NCBI RefSeq assembly: GCF_014207375.1
Contig: NZ_JACHEE010000002.1
Coordinates: 166,885 to 230,884, forward strand
Source: Arthrobacter sp. AZCC_0090
GTDB taxonomy: Bacteria > Actinomycetota > Actinomycetes > Actinomycetales > Micrococcaceae
Direction of reading: 5' to 3'
DNA length: 64,000 nt
The position numbers were made by a program, and so were the translations under genes. Under the pieces are notes generated by a model. It saw nothing but the letters and a program-made list of their open reading frames with translations. It was not told the DNA's origin and searched no databases. This document shows positions 62,075 through 64,000 of this stretch, in pieces; positions within the stretch are counted from its first letter, which is position 1, and each line of letters starts with the position of its first letter.

Positions 62075-63739
62075 TCAGGCGCCGAAGACCGGGACGTCGG
62101 ACGGCAATGCCGCCTGGTACTCGTCACGGATCTTGTCTCCGCCGTCGGACTTCCAGCGCTTCAGCGCGTCCTTCAATTCGTCCATCTTGGCGCGTCCGGT
62201 GATGATGTCCACCACCTTGTCCCGGAACGGCGCCTGGATTTTCGCCCCGACCTTGGAGTTGGTGTCCGAGTAGGTGCCGTTGGTCGGATTCCGCCACGCC
62301 AGGTCCAGGAGCTTCTGTTCCTGCTGGATGATGTATTTGGTGTCCTCATCGAAGCCTGGGTTGAAGATGACGTTTTCCGGGCTGGACATGATGTTCAAAG
62401 CCGACGCGAGTCCGGGGATGTTGGTATCTCCTGATTCGGTCATCTGCGGGCTGCCCTTCTGGTCCAGGGTGTAGTCCTTGCCGAGCTCGCCGTAGTTCTT
62501 CTGCATATACTCGACCGTGCCGAACGGTGCGGACAAGTAGTTGATGAGGGACAGCAGTTCGCGGATCTTGCTTTCGTCGGCCTTCTTGAACGGCGTGAAT
62601 CCGACCGTGCCGTAGCCCATGTCATACGTAGGCTTGGCCTTTCCGTCCGCGCTGAACGGCACCAGGATGTCGAACTGCGCCGTTTCGCTCAAGGCCCGGT
62701 ACTGGCGCATGCCGTGCGGACCAACGATGACCTGCGCGCCAACGGTGCCGTTGACTACGCGGTTGCGGATGTCTGTGGCCTTCGTGTCCGGGTAGAAGAC
62801 GCCAGCGGCAAACATCTTCGCCGTGAACTCGACGCCGGCCGCGTAGGCATCCGTTTCATACAAGTGCTTCAGGGACCGGTCCTTGCCCACCGCCCAGCCG
62901 TTCGGGGCGCCGAACCACTCGGTGACCATGTGCAGGGCATTGATGTACGCCGGTTCCAGGGCGTAGCGCTGTTCGCCCGGACGCGTGATTTCCTTGGCTT
63001 TCGCGAGGAACTCCTCGGCATTGCTGGCGCTGAAACCGCCCACTTTGTCCCACGTTGCGTGGTTGCCAAGGTAGACCTGGCCGAAAGGAGTGCTCGGAAT
63101 CGGAGCCCCCCAGATCTTGCCGTTCACGACGGCGGTCTTCCAGGAGTCCGGCTTGAGCGCCGCGAGGTTGGGGTACTCGAGGACCGCGTCCCCTGAAAGG
63201 TACTTGGTGAGGTCCTGGAACTTGGCTTCGAGCATGGGACCGACATTGGGGATGCCCTGGTTCGGCGGAACCCACATCATGTCCGGGAGGTCGTTGCTGG
63301 CCAGGACGGTGGCGAACTTGGCAGGGTATCCGTCACCGATGTCCTCGGCGATCTGCAGCTCCAGGTCTCCGCCGAGCTTGGCGTTGAGGCGTTGCCAGAA
63401 GGCGTTGTCCTTCATCCCCGGGCTCATCGTGTCGAAGGTCTCCGTGAGGCCGGTGACCTTGCCCTTGAGCGGGACGGAGGTGACGGATTGCACCGGTGTG
63501 GGGAGCTTGAAGTACGCGGACTGCAAGCCCTTGGCGTTGCCGGGGAGGTCCGGGGTCAGGCCGGTGAATTCCTTGTAGGTCGGCAGTTTGACGGAAGCAG
63601 AGGCAGCGGCGCCCCCGTTTCCGGCTCCGCCGGCTCCTCCGCCACACGCGGCGAGCCCAACGGTAGCGACGGTCAACCCGGCGAGGCCGAGGAACCCGCG
63701 CCTGCTGACGCCGGAAGTGCCTGGGATGGTACTGGTCAT
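62075..63739 (-). CDS. Extracellular solute-binding lipoprotein of a sugar ABC transporter
   Basis: 554 residues. The leader has a twin-arginine motif (VSRRGFLGLAG) and a lipobox (VGLAACGGG, Cys about 32), so it is probably exported folded by Tat and lipid-anchored. The mature protein has the family-1 binding-protein layout (DLPDMMWVPPNQGIPNV, WGAPIPSTPFGQVYLG and GFTPFKKADESKIRELLSLI). Its length, over 500 residues, is that of oligosaccharide or polysaccharide-degradation-product binders such as LipO. It follows the permease by 78 bases and precedes LacI and the dehydrogenase. Confidence 0.9.
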   Translation of the reverse strand: MTSTIPGTSGVSRRGFLGLAGLTVATVGLAACGGGAGGAGNGGAAASASVKLPTYKEFTGLTPDLPGNAKGLQSAYFKLPTPVQSVTSVPLKGKVTGLTETFDTMSPGMKDNAFWQRLNAKLGGDLELQIAEDIGDGYPAKFATVLASNDLPDMMWVPPNQGIPNVGPMLEAKFQDLTKYLSGDAVLEYPNLAALKPDSWKTAVVNGKIWGAPIPSTPFGQVYLGNHATWDKVGGFSASNAEEFLAKAKEITRPGEQRYALEPAYINALHMVTEWFGAPNGWAVGKDRSLKHLYETDAYAAGVEFTAKMFAAGVFYPDTKATDIRNRVVNGTVGAQVIVGPHGMRQYRALSETAQFDILVPFSADGKAKPTYDMGYGTVGFTPFKKADESKIRELLSLINYLSAPFGTVEYMQKNYGELGKDYTLDQKGSPQMTESGDTNIPGLASALNIMSSPENVIFNPGFDEDTKYIIQQEQKLLDLAWRNPTNGTYSDTNSKVGAKIQAPFRDKVVDIITGRAKMDELKDALKRWKSDGGDKIRDEYQAALPSDVPVFGA

Positions 63740-63817
63740 GGCAGAACCCTTTCTGAGGTGGTGTGGGTGGTGCGTTTCGTTGCGTGAAAAGTGCGGGGAT
63801 TCTTGCTTGGGCCGGCG

Positions 63818-64000
63818 TTAGCCCTTGACTGCGCCGGTAATGACGCCCTTGGCGAAGTGCTTCTGCAGGAATGGGTAGACCATGAGGATGGGGACCAGGG
63901 CCACTACCACTACGGCCATCTGGATGGATTGCGGCGGCGGCGCGGTGGTGATTCCCAGCTGATCGGCGGCGCCGCTGCCCTGCACGACGAAGTTCCGCAG
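63818..64000 (-). CDS. Carbohydrate ABC transporter permease, C-terminal end only
   Basis: The last 60 residues of a permease on the minus strand, cut by the right edge. It reads LRNFVVQGSGAADQLGITTA, then IQMAVVVVALVPILMVYPFL and QKHFAKGVITGAVKG at the stop. The ending QKHFxKGVxxGAVKG is the hallmark C-terminus of MalG/LplC-type sugar permeases. It is the gene before the solute-binding protein in the same operon. Confidence 0.92.
   Translation of the reverse strand: MRNFVVQGSGAADQLGITTAPPPQSIQMAVVVVALVPILMVYPFLQKHFAKGVITGAVKG

Noticed and set aside
1..64000. CRISPR array, insertion sequences, restriction or toxin-antitoxin systems
   Set aside because: No regular spaced repeats, transposase motifs or defence-gene signatures were seen in either strand.

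Overview
The window is high-GC chromosomal DNA from an actinobacterium, most likely Micrococcaceae (Arthrobacter / Paenarthrobacter / Pseudarthrobacter type). The grounds are codon use, many GTG starts, the dusB-dgt-dnaG order, an actinobacterial SAM-IV riboswitch, the Actinobacteria-type holin-X/CDP-alcohol transferase pair and tRNA genes without an encoded CCA. This is inference from content; no species-level assignment is possible from the sequence alone. About 55 protein genes or gene fragments, three tRNAs and one partial tRNA copy can be supported.

Layout. 1-4609: a cut-off secreted M23 peptidase, then an overlapping minus-strand trio (membrane permease, TIGR03943-type partner, membrane-anchored propeller-like protein). 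4975-6909: a secreted CE4 polysaccharide deacetylase with two C-terminal modules. 6910-12440: remains of an integrative mobilizable element (MobF relaxase/helicase and tyrosine integrase, each broken by one single-base frameshift) lying against the 3' end of a CAT-anticodon tRNA at 12543-12616. 12739-16473: minus-strand GT4 glycosyltransferase, DMT transporter, CDP-alcohol phosphatidyltransferase and holin-like membrane protein, divergent from a Bcr/CflA exporter. 18668-24453: two identical tRNA-Asn genes enclosing an MBL hydrolase, a 1096-residue modular deacetylase and a secreted lipase. The lipase is bracketed by a 75-bp direct repeat made of a terminator plus the tRNA-Asn 3' end.

24516-34190: housekeeping dusB-dgt-dnaG, then a LuxR-type two-component system coupled to an ABC-2 exporter and a YibE/F protein. 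34238-41430: PLP enzyme, GNAT acetyltransferase, glycyl-tRNA synthetase, DMT transporter, S4 RNA-binding protein, two hydrolases and a SHOCT protein. 41462-44189: metY and metX, with a SAM-IV riboswitch directly in front of metX. 45264-51308: CPBP membrane protein, histidine phosphatase, and a tight SIS/ROK/PfkB/class II aldolase/DeoR operon for phosphorylated (amino)sugar catabolism. 51997-58651: hutI, FAD oxidoreductase, PPOX-like protein, GH4 glycosidase and kbl-tdh threonine degradation with a divergent LysR regulator. 59730-64000: Gfo/Idh/MocA dehydrogenase, LacI regulator, Tat/lipoprotein solute-binding protein and the end of a permease, i.e. a sugar ABC uptake operon running off the right edge.

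Most of the window is ordinary core and catabolic chromosome. The accessory signals are the decayed mobilizable element, the tRNA-Asn region with its bracketed lipase, and an orphan terminator with hairpins at 51451-51649 that may mark a small RNA. I did not find a convincing undescribed defence or biosynthetic system.
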